From Actinomycetes bacterium (GTDB lineage Bacteria > Actinomycetota > Acidimicrobiia > Acidimicrobiales > RAAP-2): a stretch of 14,085 bases of DNA. Each line of letters opens with the position of its first letter. Position 1 is the first letter of the stretch. The translations under genes were made by a program, and so were the position numbers. A model generated the notes under the pieces. That model was not told the origin of the DNA, made no database searches, and saw only the letters and a program-made list of their open reading frames with translations. The stretch is from assembly GCA_021781315.1 (NCBI GenBank), contig JAJXXB010000226.1, forward strand, positions 1-14,085. The letters are read 5' to 3'. Shown piece by piece: positions 7,378 through 13,516 of the stretch.

Positions 7378-8247
7378 ATGGAGGTCGTGCGTCGCGCCTG
7401 GGCCGAGGATTTCCTCGTCGACACACTCCAGTACCGCGCGCGCCAGCCCCTGCGCACGAACGTCCTGGGCTCGGTCGCCGTCACCGTCGCCTCGGGGCAG
7501 CGCACCTATCGCGAGACGTGGTTCTGGCTCGTGCTCGAGGGTCGAGACGTCATCGGGGCCGCTCTTCGCACCGCGCCCTTCGCCTTGCACCTGGGCCCCA
7601 TGAGCGACGACGCCGCGGCCGCGCTGGCTCGGGTGGTGGCCGAGCACGACGACGGCTTTCCGTCTCTCACCGGTACGTCGGGCGCCGTCGAGGCCTTCCT
7701 CGAGTCCTACCGCCGACACGGCTCGCCCGGCTCGGCGCGACGCGACCACCCGGGTCGCCGCGAACACCTCTACGCGCTCGACGAGTTGCGCGCGCCCGCC
7801 GTGGCGGGCTCGTGGCGCCTCGCCACCATTGACGATCACGCGCTCGCGCGCCGCTGGTTCCTCGCCTTCCTCGAGTTCATCGACGGCCCTCTCACGGGGG
7901 CCGCGCGCTACGACGACGACGCGTTGCGCGTGCGCTTGCGCGCGGGCGCGCTCTCACTGTGGAGCGTCGACGGTGAGGCGGTCTCCATGGCCGGCCACGC
8001 CGCCCCCGTCCACACGCCGGCGGGACAGGTCGTGCGGATCGGACCCGTCTTCACCCCCGAGGTCCACCGCGGGCACGGCTACGCCAGCGCGGTCACGGCC
8101 GCCCTCTCCTCTCACCTTTTGGACCAGGGCGCGACGGTCATGCTGCACGCCGACGCCGACAACCCCACCAGCAACGCGATCTACCAACGCCTGGGCTTCG
8201 TGCGCCACGACAGCCTCACCACACTCACCCTCGACACCCCTACTTGA
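7378..8247 (+). CDS. GNAT-family N-acetyltransferase, probably with two GNAT halves
   Basis: It should transfer an acyl group from acyl-CoA to an amine of unknown identity in the cytoplasm. Of 289 residues, the C-terminal half (about 145-285) is a GNAT domain. IGPVFTPEVHRGHGYASAVT contains the acetyl-CoA pyrophosphate loop (R231 to A236), followed by LHADADNPTSNAIYQRLGF, typical of FR47-like members. The N-terminal half (about 1-140, with WLVLEGRDVIGAALRT and PMSDDAAAALARVV) looks like a divergent GNAT half without the CoA loop. The ATG at 7378 is fixed by a leaderless promoter. It lies 44 nt after the membrane protein gene. The next transcription unit's -35 box overlaps its stop codon. It has no lysine. 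Family certain, substrate unknown. Confidence 0.85.
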   Translation: MEVVRRAWAEDFLVDTLQYRARQPLRTNVLGSVAVTVASGQRTYRETWFWLVLEGRDVIGAALRTAPFALHLGPMSDDAAAALARVVAEHDDGFPSLTGTSGAVEAFLESYRRHGSPGSARRDHPGRREHLYALDELRAPAVAGSWRLATIDDHALARRWFLAFLEFIDGPLTGAARYDDDALRVRLRAGALSLWSVDGEAVSMAGHAAPVHTPAGQVVRIGPVFTPEVHRGHGYASAVTAALSSHLLDQGATVMLHADADNPTSNAIYQRLGFVRHDSLTTLTLDTPT

Positions 8248-8272
8248 ACCCGACGGCGATTGGGGCCATGAT
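8244..8272 (+). promoter_or_regulatory. Promoter of the acetyltransferase-deacetylase-USP operon
   Basis: The -35-like TTGAAC (8244-8249) overlaps the preceding stop codon. A 17-nt spacer leads to CATGAT (8267-8272). The predicted start near 8279 gives a leader of about 38 nt containing the AAGGGAG ribosome site at 8306-8312. Confidence 0.45.
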
Positions 8273-8316
8273 GGGTCCGAGGGGGGTCGGCACCCGTGTG
8301 GTGCGAAGGGAGTGCT

Positions 8317-8880
8317 ATGCCCAACCTGGCGGCGCTGGCGAATCTGCCAGAAAACTACCCGCGCGCCCTCGATCGCGAGGTCAGCCTCGCGAGCGGCGAA
8401 CTCGTGCACCTGCGACCGATCTATCCCGGTGACGCGCAGCGCCTCATCGCCTTTCACGACCGCTTGTCCTCGGACTCGGTCTACCGTCGGTACTTCTCCT
8501 TTCACCCCGAGCTCTCCGACGACGAGGTCGCCTGGCTCACCACCGTCGACTACGACGACCGTCTCGCCCTGATCGTCGAAGACCACGAGAAACTCTTGGC
8601 GGTGGGTCGCTACGACCGCATCCCCGGCACCGACGAGGCCGAGGTGGCCTTCCTTGTCGCCGACGACTACCAGCACCGGGGTCTGGGCATGCTGCTCTTG
8701 CACCACCTGGCCACCGCCGCACGACACCAGGGCATCACCACCTTCACCGCCGAGACCCAGGCGAGCAACCGCGACATGATGGGCGTCTTCGAGGGCTCGG
8801 GATTCGACGTCTCGGCGTCACTCGACGCGGAGATCATCAGCGTGCGCTTTCGCATCGCCCCCTACGACGCGTCGAGCTGA
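8317..8880 (+). CDS. Pat-like GNAT acetyltransferase, putative protein lysine acetylase
   Basis: The 187 residues match the GNAT domain of the Pat group, which acetylates lysines of proteins such as acyl-CoA synthetases. Family-typical features are HLRPIYPGDAQRLIAFHDRL then SVYRRYFSFHPELSDDEV at the N-terminus. E109 in AEVAFLV is a candidate general base, and YQHRGLGMLLLHHLA (Q119 to G124) is the acetyl-CoA loop. NRDMMGVFEGSGF follows near the C-terminus. Mycobacterial Pat carries a cyclic-nucleotide domain and other homologues are fused to an ADP-forming CoA ligase; neither partner is present here, so this is a stand-alone catalytic domain. ATG 8317 has AAGGGAG 4 nt upstream. Its TGA shares one base with the ATG of the deacetylase gene, which predicts translational coupling. 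Lysine specificity is inferred from family resemblance; small-molecule acetylation remains possible. Confidence 0.85.
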   Translation: MPNLAALANLPENYPRALDREVSLASGELVHLRPIYPGDAQRLIAFHDRLSSDSVYRRYFSFHPELSDDEVAWLTTVDYDDRLALIVEDHEKLLAVGRYDRIPGTDEAEVAFLVADDYQHRGLGMLLLHHLATAARHQGITTFTAETQASNRDMMGVFEGSGFDVSASLDAEIISVRFRIAPYDASS

Positions 8881-9914
8881 TGCTGGTTCTCGGAGGACCC
8901 GGCGCCCACGAGGGCCACGAGGAGGAGGGTCACCCTGAACGTCCCGAACGCGTCACGGCCGTGTTGGCGGGCATCGCCGATCTCGACCTCGGCAGCGATC
9001 TCGTGCACGCGAGGCAGCGCGAGGTGACTCGTGAGGAGTTACTGCGCGTGCACGACGGCGCCTACCTCGAAGAGCTCGGGGCGTTTTGTTACGGCGGGGG
9101 TGGCGACATCGACGAAGACACGTACGCGACCTACGACTCCTACGCCATCGCGCGCTTCACCGCCGGCGCGGGACTCGAGGTCACGGACGAACTGCGTCGG
9201 CGCGACGAGGGCGTGGGTTTCGTCCTCACGCGCCCACCGGGTCACCACGCGCTCGCCGGGCGGGCGATGGGATTTTGCCTGCTCAACAACATCGCGGTCG
9301 CGGCGGCGGACTTGGCGACGGCCGGCGAGCGCGTCCTGATTGTCGACTACGACGTCCACCACGGCAACGGCACGCAGTCGATCTTCTGGAACGACCCGCG
9401 CGTGCTCTACGTCTCAACCCACCAGGCGCCCCTCTTTCCCGGCAGCGGCGTGTCTAGCGAGGTGGGCGGACCCGACGCGATCGGCACGACGCTGAACCTG
9501 CCCCTGCCCGCGGGCGCGACGGGCGACATCGTGCGCCACGCCCTCGAGGACATTGCCGCGCCGGTGATCGAGGAGTTCGCGCCCACGTGGGTCCTCGTCT
9601 CGGCGGGCTTTGACGCGCACCGCAGTGATCCCCTGGCCGACCTCGCCCTAACGAGTGGCGACTTCGCCGCCCTCTCGCGCTTCGTCGGCGCCGCCGCGCC
9701 GCGACCCGGTCGCCTCGCCTTCTTCCTCGAGGGTGGCTACAACCTCCAAGCCCTGCGAGCCTCGGCCGGCGCCACGCTCGCCACCTCCCTCGGAGCCAAC
9801 CTCGAAGTCGAGGCGCCGTCCTCGGGCGGACCCGGGCGCGAGCACCTCGCGCGCGTGGTGGCCGAACGCCACGCCGCCCTCGAGCTCGCCCGTCGTGAGA
9901 GTGGCGCGTCATGA
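8880..9914 (+). CDS. Histone-deacetylase/AcuC/APAH superfamily amidohydrolase
   Basis: It should be a zinc hydrolase removing acyl groups from lysine side chains, polyamines or similar amides. The 344 residues contain every hallmark: HPERPERV near the N-terminus, RPPGHHA with the catalytic pair H122/H123, VDYDVHHGNGTQ with zinc ligands D158 and H160, STHQAPLFPGSG, SAGFDAH with zinc ligand D245, and EGGYN with Y287, the transition-state tyrosine. The zinc site is intact, so activity is expected. It follows the Pat-like gene with a 1-nt overlap and overlaps the universal stress protein gene by 4 nt (ATGA). The context favours protein deacylation over acetoin catabolism, since no acetoin genes are nearby. 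Acetylpolyamine hydrolysis cannot be excluded. The protein contains no lysine. Confidence 0.93.
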   Translation: MLVLGGPGAHEGHEEEGHPERPERVTAVLAGIADLDLGSDLVHARQREVTREELLRVHDGAYLEELGAFCYGGGGDIDEDTYATYDSYAIARFTAGAGLEVTDELRRRDEGVGFVLTRPPGHHALAGRAMGFCLLNNIAVAAADLATAGERVLIVDYDVHHGNGTQSIFWNDPRVLYVSTHQAPLFPGSGVSSEVGGPDAIGTTLNLPLPAGATGDIVRHALEDIAAPVIEEFAPTWVLVSAGFDAHRSDPLADLALTSGDFAALSRFVGAAAPRPGRLAFFLEGGYNLQALRASAGATLATSLGANLEVEAPSSGGPGREHLARVVAERHAALELARRESGAS

Positions 9915-10318
9915 CGACGATGGCCGTGGGATACGACTACTCGGCGGGCTCGCGCGCGGCCGCCCTGTGGGCCGCGCGTCACGTTCGCGAGGGTGACGAC
10001 ATTGTGCTGGTGCACGCGGTGGGACTAAGAGAGCACGACCGCCACGCCGATCCTCTCGCCGACCTGGTGGCCGAGGCCGAGGCCCTCGCCGACGCGGCGG
10101 GACTCGCGCGGGGCCGCGTGCGCGCGCTGGTCGATGACGGCGACGCCTGCTCGGTGATGCTGCGCTGCGCCGAGGCGCCGACCTACGCGTCGCTCCTCGT
10201 GATGGGCACGCGCGGGCACAGTGCGCACGCCGGATTGCTGCTGGGCTCGGTCAGTCTCGAGGTGGCCGAGAACTCGCCCGTCCCCGTCGTCGTGGTGCCC
10301 ACTGCGCGCGTCAGCTAG
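9911..10318 (+). CDS. Universal stress protein (UspA family, ATP-binding type)
   Basis: The 135 residues form one Usp domain. AVGYDYSAGSRAAALWA at the N-terminus includes D9. LLVMGTRGHSAHAGLLLGS carries the complete nucleotide-binding signature G-2x-G-9x-G-S (G99, G102, G112, S113), followed by VPVVVVP. It should bind ATP in the cytoplasm; the cellular role is unknown. It is the last gene of the acetyltransferase-deacetylase operon, and its ATG overlaps the previous TGA. Its TAG at 10316-10318 shares the CTAG palindrome with the stop codon of the convergent permease gene. A universal stress protein is a known substrate of the mycobacterial Pat homologue, but this one has no lysine and so cannot be acetylated on lysine. 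Confidence 0.92.
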   Translation: MTTMAVGYDYSAGSRAAALWAARHVREGDDIVLVHAVGLREHDRHADPLADLVAEAEALADAAGLARGRVRALVDDGDACSVMLRCAEAPTYASLLVMGTRGHSAHAGLLLGSVSLEVAENSPVPVVVVPTARVS

Positions 10319-11436
10319 CTGTCCGCCCTCACCGTGGGCCAAAAGTCACGGGCGACGACGTGGGCGGTGGCCGCGAGGGGCACGGCGAGCAAGACCCCGA
10401 CGAAGCCGCCGAATATGCCGCCAATCCAGTTGCCCACCTCGGCGCCCACCAGCACCGCGAGGAACACCGCCAGGGCGTTGAGCTTCACGCTCTTGGCCAT
10501 GATGACCGGGTTCAGGACGTGGTTCTCGAGCTGGGTGTAGACGAGGAAGACGACGAGCGTGATGACCCCCGCGCTCACCGAGTGGCCGAAGGCAAAGAGC
10601 ACCGTCGGAATCCCCGCGAGCGCGCCGCCGATCGTCGGCAGGAAGTCCACCAGCGCCACCCACAGCGCGAAGAGCAGGGCGAAGGGCACGCCCAGCAGGG
10701 CCAGGGTCACGAACACGACGACCCCGGCGATGACCGACGTCGCGAGGTTACCCACCATGTAGCCCGTCGCCGAGCGGCGCACCTGCGCGCTGAGTCGCGC
10801 GAGGCGCGCGGCGCGCGCGGGGGGCAGGGACTCGAGCAGGACGGTGCGCAGCTTGGGCGCCTCCATCAGCAAGAGCACCACGAACGTGAAGACCATCAAG
10901 AGCGCCACCAGCATCGACGCGGCCCCCTTGCCGAGGGCCAACGCGGGCTTGGAGAGCCCCTGGGCGAGGGAGACCAGCTTGGTCGAGTTCTTCGTCACCC
11001 ACTCGTCGACGTGGTACTGGCGCAGGAGGTGGCCAATCCAGCCCCGGCCGCTCTGGGCCTGGCGGACGTAGCTGGGCAGCGTGTTGGCGAGGTGGGTGAG
11101 GCTGCGCACGAGCGGGTAGCCAAAGGCGAAGGCGAGCCCCGCGAAGAGCACGAGCGAGACCAGGCCCACCACGGCGACGGCCGCACCGCGGCGCTTGAGC
11201 CAGTAGCGCTGGACGAACAGGACGAGCGGGTTGAGCAGCAGCGCGACGAAGCCGCCCACCAGCATCAAGAGCAGCAGGTCGCGTAGCCGGTAGACGACGA
11301 GGCCCCCGAGGTACGTCGCCACCACGATGGCCACGGTGGCGATGATGGTGCGCACCGGCACGTCGTGACGATCGGCCGACGCCATCAGGCGCGACCTGCG
11401 CGGGGGCGGCTGAGACTCGTCGGGCGAAGTGGACAC
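10315..11436 (-). CDS. AI-2E family transporter (PerM/YdiK/TqsA-like permease)
   Basis: The 373-residue polytopic membrane protein has hydrophobic segments near residues 28-48, 52-72, 86-106, 173-192 and several from about 233 to 360. Family features include GGFVALLLNPLV, the soluble stretch LANTLPSYVRQAQSGRGW between the third and fourth segments, ALWVALVDFLPTIGGALAGIPTVL, and YTQLENHVLNPVIMAKSVKLNAL. Members export autoinducer-2 in E. coli (TqsA) or act in ion/proton antiport; the substrate here is unknown. GTG 11436 has a strong AAGGAG site about 5 nt upstream, and TAGCGT at 11454-11459 may be a -10 box. The N-terminal 20 residues are hydrophilic and proline-rich. It lies 49 nt after the methyltransferase gene on the same strand, so they could be co-transcribed. 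A 308-codon plus-strand frame inside it is a shadow. Confidence 0.9.
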   Translation of the reverse strand: MSTSPDESQPPPRRSRLMASADRHDVPVRTIIATVAIVVATYLGGLVVYRLRDLLLLMLVGGFVALLLNPLVLFVQRYWLKRRGAAVAVVGLVSLVLFAGLAFAFGYPLVRSLTHLANTLPSYVRQAQSGRGWIGHLLRQYHVDEWVTKNSTKLVSLAQGLSKPALALGKGAASMLVALLMVFTFVVLLLMEAPKLRTVLLESLPPARAARLARLSAQVRRSATGYMVGNLATSVIAGVVVFVTLALLGVPFALLFALWVALVDFLPTIGGALAGIPTVLFAFGHSVSAGVITLVVFLVYTQLENHVLNPVIMAKSVKLNALAVFLAVLVGAEVGNWIGGIFGGFVGVLLAVPLAATAHVVARDFWPTVRADS

Positions 11437-11485
11437 GGCTCTCCTTGAGAGTCACGCTAGTCGCGCGAGTGAACCCGCTCGGGCC

Positions 11486-12250
11486 TCAGGCGGGCCGGCG
11501 CGCGTACATGAGAATGCGCTTGAAGGTAAAGAGGTAGGGCGCCTGCTCGCCCACGCGCGCGAGCAGGCGCTCTCGGTAAATCGCGAGGAACCCCTCGTAC
11601 TCCTCGCGCGAGAGCCGTTCGCGGAATCGCGAGAACGCCGTGCCCTTCAACCACTCCACCAGCGCCTCGCTCGAAGCCAGCTCGTGTACGTAGACACGCA
11701 GACTCACCCTCACCGACGTGCCCAGTCCCGCGAGGACCTGCGCGTAGGTCTCGGGGGCGAGGACGTGGCGCGCGACGTGGTCGAAGGGCTCTCCCAAGAA
11801 CTCCTCGGCCAGCTCGCCCAGCACCACGTGGCTCGGGTGATCTCCGTTCGCCGGCACCTGGACCGCGAGCTGGCCCCCCGGGGCGAGCGAGTCCATCCAG
11901 TGCGCGAGCACGCCCTCGTGACCCCCCACCCACTGCAGTGACGCGTTGGCGAAGACAACGTCGACGCTGTGGGGGTGGTGCCACGTGGCGAGGTCGCCGA
12001 TCTCAAAGCGCGTCACGTCATCGGCGTACGCGCGTGCGGCGTCGAGCATCGCGGGTGACGCGTCGACGCCGAGTATTGAGCGCGCTCCCACGTGGCGCCC
12101 GAGCAACTGCGTGAGCCGCCCGTCACCGCAGCCCAGGTCCACCACGGAGGGCGAGCGCACGCCATCGATCAGGTCAGCCAACTCCCAGAAGGGAATCTCG
12201 CGTTCGCGCGCGAACCGGTTGTACTGCTCAGGGTCCCAGGCGTCGCTCAC
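11486..12250 (-). CDS. tam: Trans-aconitate 2-methyltransferase family protein
   Basis: It is a SAM-dependent methyltransferase expected to esterify trans-aconitate, a spontaneous inhibitor by-product of the citric acid cycle, in the cytoplasm. The 254 residues equal the usual Tam length. WDPEQYNRFAREREIPFWEL is the family's N-terminal signature, VVDLGCGDGRLT is SAM motif I, LGVDASPAMLDAAR is the second strand acidic motif, and FANASLQWV matches the Tam-specific region after motif II. PGGQLAVQVP follows. GTG 12250 is supported by a TAGGCT box 7 nt upstream, a leaderless arrangement. The large hairpin at 12282-12330 separates it from the upstream small-protein gene. Substrate assignment is by family resemblance only. 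Confidence 0.85.
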   Translation of the reverse strand: MSDAWDPEQYNRFAREREIPFWELADLIDGVRSPSVVDLGCGDGRLTQLLGRHVGARSILGVDASPAMLDAARAYADDVTRFEIGDLATWHHPHSVDVVFANASLQWVGGHEGVLAHWMDSLAPGGQLAVQVPANGDHPSHVVLGELAEEFLGEPFDHVARHVLAPETYAQVLAGLGTSVRVSLRVYVHELASSEALVEWLKGTAFSRFRERLSREEYEGFLAIYRERLLARVGEQAPYLFTFKRILMYARRPA

Positions 12251-12257
12251 CTCGACC

Positions 12258-12263
12258 AGCCTA
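12258..12263 (-). promoter_or_regulatory. -10 box of a leaderless-type promoter
   Basis: TAGGCT on the minus strand lies 7 nt before the GTG at 12250, and no ribosome site lies between. The -35 region is not recognisable. Confidence 0.45.
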
Positions 12264-12281
12264 GAAGCGCGCTCGAGCTAG

Positions 12282-12330
12282 CCCGTTGACACCGGCTCGC
12301 GCACCGTGCGCGAGAACCGGTGTCAACGGG
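12282..12330 (-). terminator. Large perfect two-part hairpin between two minus-strand genes
   Basis: Outer arms CCCGTTGACACCGG (12282-12295) and CCGGTGTCAACGGG (12317-12330) are perfectly complementary over 14 bp. Inside, CTCGCGCA (12296-12303) pairs with TGCGCGAG (12307-12314) over 8 bp around a CCG loop, leaving only an AA bulge at 12315-12316. It begins 11 nt beyond the small-protein stop codon, so it is a plausible terminator, although neither side has a T-run. An operator or RNA-stability role is possible. Confidence 0.65.
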
Positions 12331-12340
12331 GACCACGAGG

Positions 12341-12661
12341 TCAGCTCTCGGTCGTCGACTGATTGTCGACGTTGCCCGCCGGGTCCTGGTGCCCGCCCGG
12401 ACCGTCCGCCGGCGTCGACGACTCCGCCTCGAGGCTCGTCGCGTCGCTCGACGTGGTCGAGTCGACCGCCGTCTGATCGCCCACCTGGACCTGAGCGCCC
12501 TGGTCTGTGCCCGTGGCGTCGGACACCGCCGCCACCGTGGTCGGCGCGCTCGTCGTGCCCGCGGACGCGACGGACGCCACCATGCCCACCGTCGCACCAC
12601 CCAGGGCCAGCGTGCTCGCCGCCAGGACCGCTACTCGCTTCTTCATGCTTGTCATGTCCAC
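12341..12661 (-). CDS. Small secreted acidic Ser/Thr-rich protein
   Basis: The 106-codon frame encodes a signal peptide (MKKRVAVLAASTLALGG core, cleavage after SVASA) and a mature part of about 70 residues. The mature part is rich in Ser, Thr, Ala, Asp and Gln, has no cysteine, and is probably disordered. The C-terminal segment DGPGGHQDPAGNVDNQ resembles a tail I associate with small exported actinobacterial proteins; its function is unknown. The start is uncertain: GTG 12661, ATG 12655 or ATG 12646 all keep the signal peptide, and none has a strong ribosome site. The last gives the most conventional MKKR N-terminus. It is divergent from the two-component system, so the shared 12662-12779 region may place it under that regulator's control. 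A large hairpin follows its stop codon. Confidence 0.7.
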   Translation of the reverse strand: MDMTSMKKRVAVLAASTLALGGATVGMVASVASAGTTSAPTTVAAVSDATGTDQGAQVQVGDQTAVDSTTSSDATSLEAESSTPADGPGGHQDPAGNVDNQSTTES

Positions 12662-12721
12662 TCACTTTCTCGTGTCGTCAACGTTCGTGCCGGCACTGAC
12701 TTCAGCATGGTGGTGAGGGCC

Positions 12722-12741
12722 TGAGAAACCCGTGAGAGACC
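12722..12741 (+). promoter_or_regulatory. Tandem direct repeat, putative response-regulator binding box
   Basis: TGAGAAACC (12722-12730) and TGAGAGACC (12733-12741) match at 8 of 9 positions with an 11-bp period, the helical spacing used by OmpR-family dimers. A third partial copy, TGAGGGCC, starts at 12714. The pair lies about 26 bp upstream of the -10 box, where a -35 would otherwise be expected nearby. Confidence 0.45.
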
Positions 12742-12766
12742 AGGAGATCGCGTTCATCGACACTCC

Positions 12767-12772
12767 TACACT
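12767..12772 (+). promoter_or_regulatory. -10 box of the two-component operon promoter
   Basis: TACACT lies 7 nt before an ATG at 12780, so the transcript probably begins at that ATG. The expected -35 position (12744-12749) reads GAGATC, far from consensus, which suggests activator dependence. Confidence 0.5.
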
Positions 12773-12779
12773 GACTGTC

Positions 12780-12845
12780 ATGCACGACCTTTCGGTCACG
12801 GACTCCCTGGTCGCTCGAAGCCTCGGGACACGGACCAGCGAGTGA
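12780..12845 (+). CDS. 21-codon upstream ORF coupled to the response regulator
   Basis: ATG 12780 opens a short frame (MHDLSVTDSLVARSLGTRTS plus E) ending with TGA at 12843-12845. That TGA overlaps the response-regulator GTG at 12842 in the sequence GTGA. The ATG sits exactly where transcription from the TACACT box should start, so it could be read as a leaderless leader peptide. The response-regulator GTG has no ribosome site of its own, so coupled translation would explain how it is initiated. No run of a single amino acid suggests attenuation. No homology is evident, and it may be only a coupling device. Confidence 0.4.
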   Translation: MHDLSVTDSLVARSLGTRTSE

Positions 12846-13516
12846 GACTTCTCCTCGTAGAAGACGAGGTGCGACTCGCTCAGAGCCTGCAACGGGGGCT
12901 CAGCGCCGACGGATTCAGCGTCGACGTGTCGCACAATGGCGTCGAGGGACTCTGGCTCGCCAAGAACGGTTCCTACGACGTGATTGTCCTGGACCTGATG
13001 CTGCCCGACAAGAGCGGTTTTCAGGTGTGCGCCGATCTGCGCGCCGCCGCGGTGTGGACGCCCGTCCTGATCCTGACCGCCAAGACCGGCGAGTACGACG
13101 AGATCGAGTCCCTGGACACGGGTGCGGACGACTTTTTGACCAAGCCCTTCTCCTACGACGTACTCCTCGCTCGACTTCGCTCACTCCTGCGGCGCGGCAC
13201 TCGCGAACGCCCCGTGACCTTGCGCGTGGGCACTCTCGTCCTCGATCCCGCGTCGCGCACGTGCGCGCGAGGTGACGTACGCATTCGTCTCACACCGCGC
13301 GAATTCGGGCTCCTGGAGTACCTCTTGCGCTACCACGACCAGGTGCTGACGAAGAGTCAGATCCTCGATCACGTGTGGGGCAGCGAGTACGAGGGCTCGT
13401 CCAACGTCGTCGAGGTCTACGTCGGCTACCTGCGGCGAAAGATCGACAAGCCCTTCGCGACGCAAACGATCCTCACCGTGCCCGGCGTCGGGTATCGAGT
13501 CGTGAGTACCCCGTGA
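12842..13516 (+). CDS. OmpR/PhoB-family response regulator
   Basis: The 224 residues have a receiver domain (1-115) and a winged-helix DNA-binding domain (about 125-222). The receiver has the acidic pocket E7/D8, phospho-acceptor D51 in VIVLDLMLPDKSG, T79 in LILTAKT and K101 in FLTKPF. All are canonical, so it should be phosphorylated. The effector domain shows RLTPREFGLLEYLL, ILDHVWG and VEVYVGYLRRKID with the C-terminal GVGYRV hairpin. GTG 12842 overlaps the upstream ORF's TGA, and its own TGA overlaps the sensor kinase GTG, so the three frames are likely translated in sequence. Its regulon is unknown. The direct repeats at 12722-12741 are a candidate autoregulatory site. Confidence 0.95.
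   Translation: MRLLLVEDEVRLAQSLQRGLSADGFSVDVSHNGVEGLWLAKNGSYDVIVLDLMLPDKSGFQVCADLRAAAVWTPVLILTAKTGEYDEIESLDTGADDFLTKPFSYDVLLARLRSLLRRGTRERPVTLRVGTLVLDPASRTCARGDVRIRLTPREFGLLEYLLRYHDQVLTKSQILDHVWGSEYEGSSNVVEVYVGYLRRKIDKPFATQTILTVPGVGYRVVSTP

Noticed and set aside
7954..8727. 257-codon minus-strand frame across the two GNAT genes
   Set aside because: It spans two genes and a promoter on the other strand, with a Val/Gly/Asp-rich shadow composition.
9911..10318. Universal stress protein as the lysine substrate of the operon's acetyltransferase
   Set aside because: The protein contains no lysine residue.
10360..11286. 308-codon plus-strand open frame inside the permease gene
   Set aside because: Extremely biased for Glu, Arg, Gly, Gln and His with no domain; it mirrors the hydrophobic codons of the opposite strand.
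12286..12291. TTGACA in the hairpin arm as a -35 box
   Set aside because: No -10 box lies at 16-19 nt in either direction; the minus-strand copy is 57 nt from the tam -10 box. It is better explained as part of the inverted repeat.
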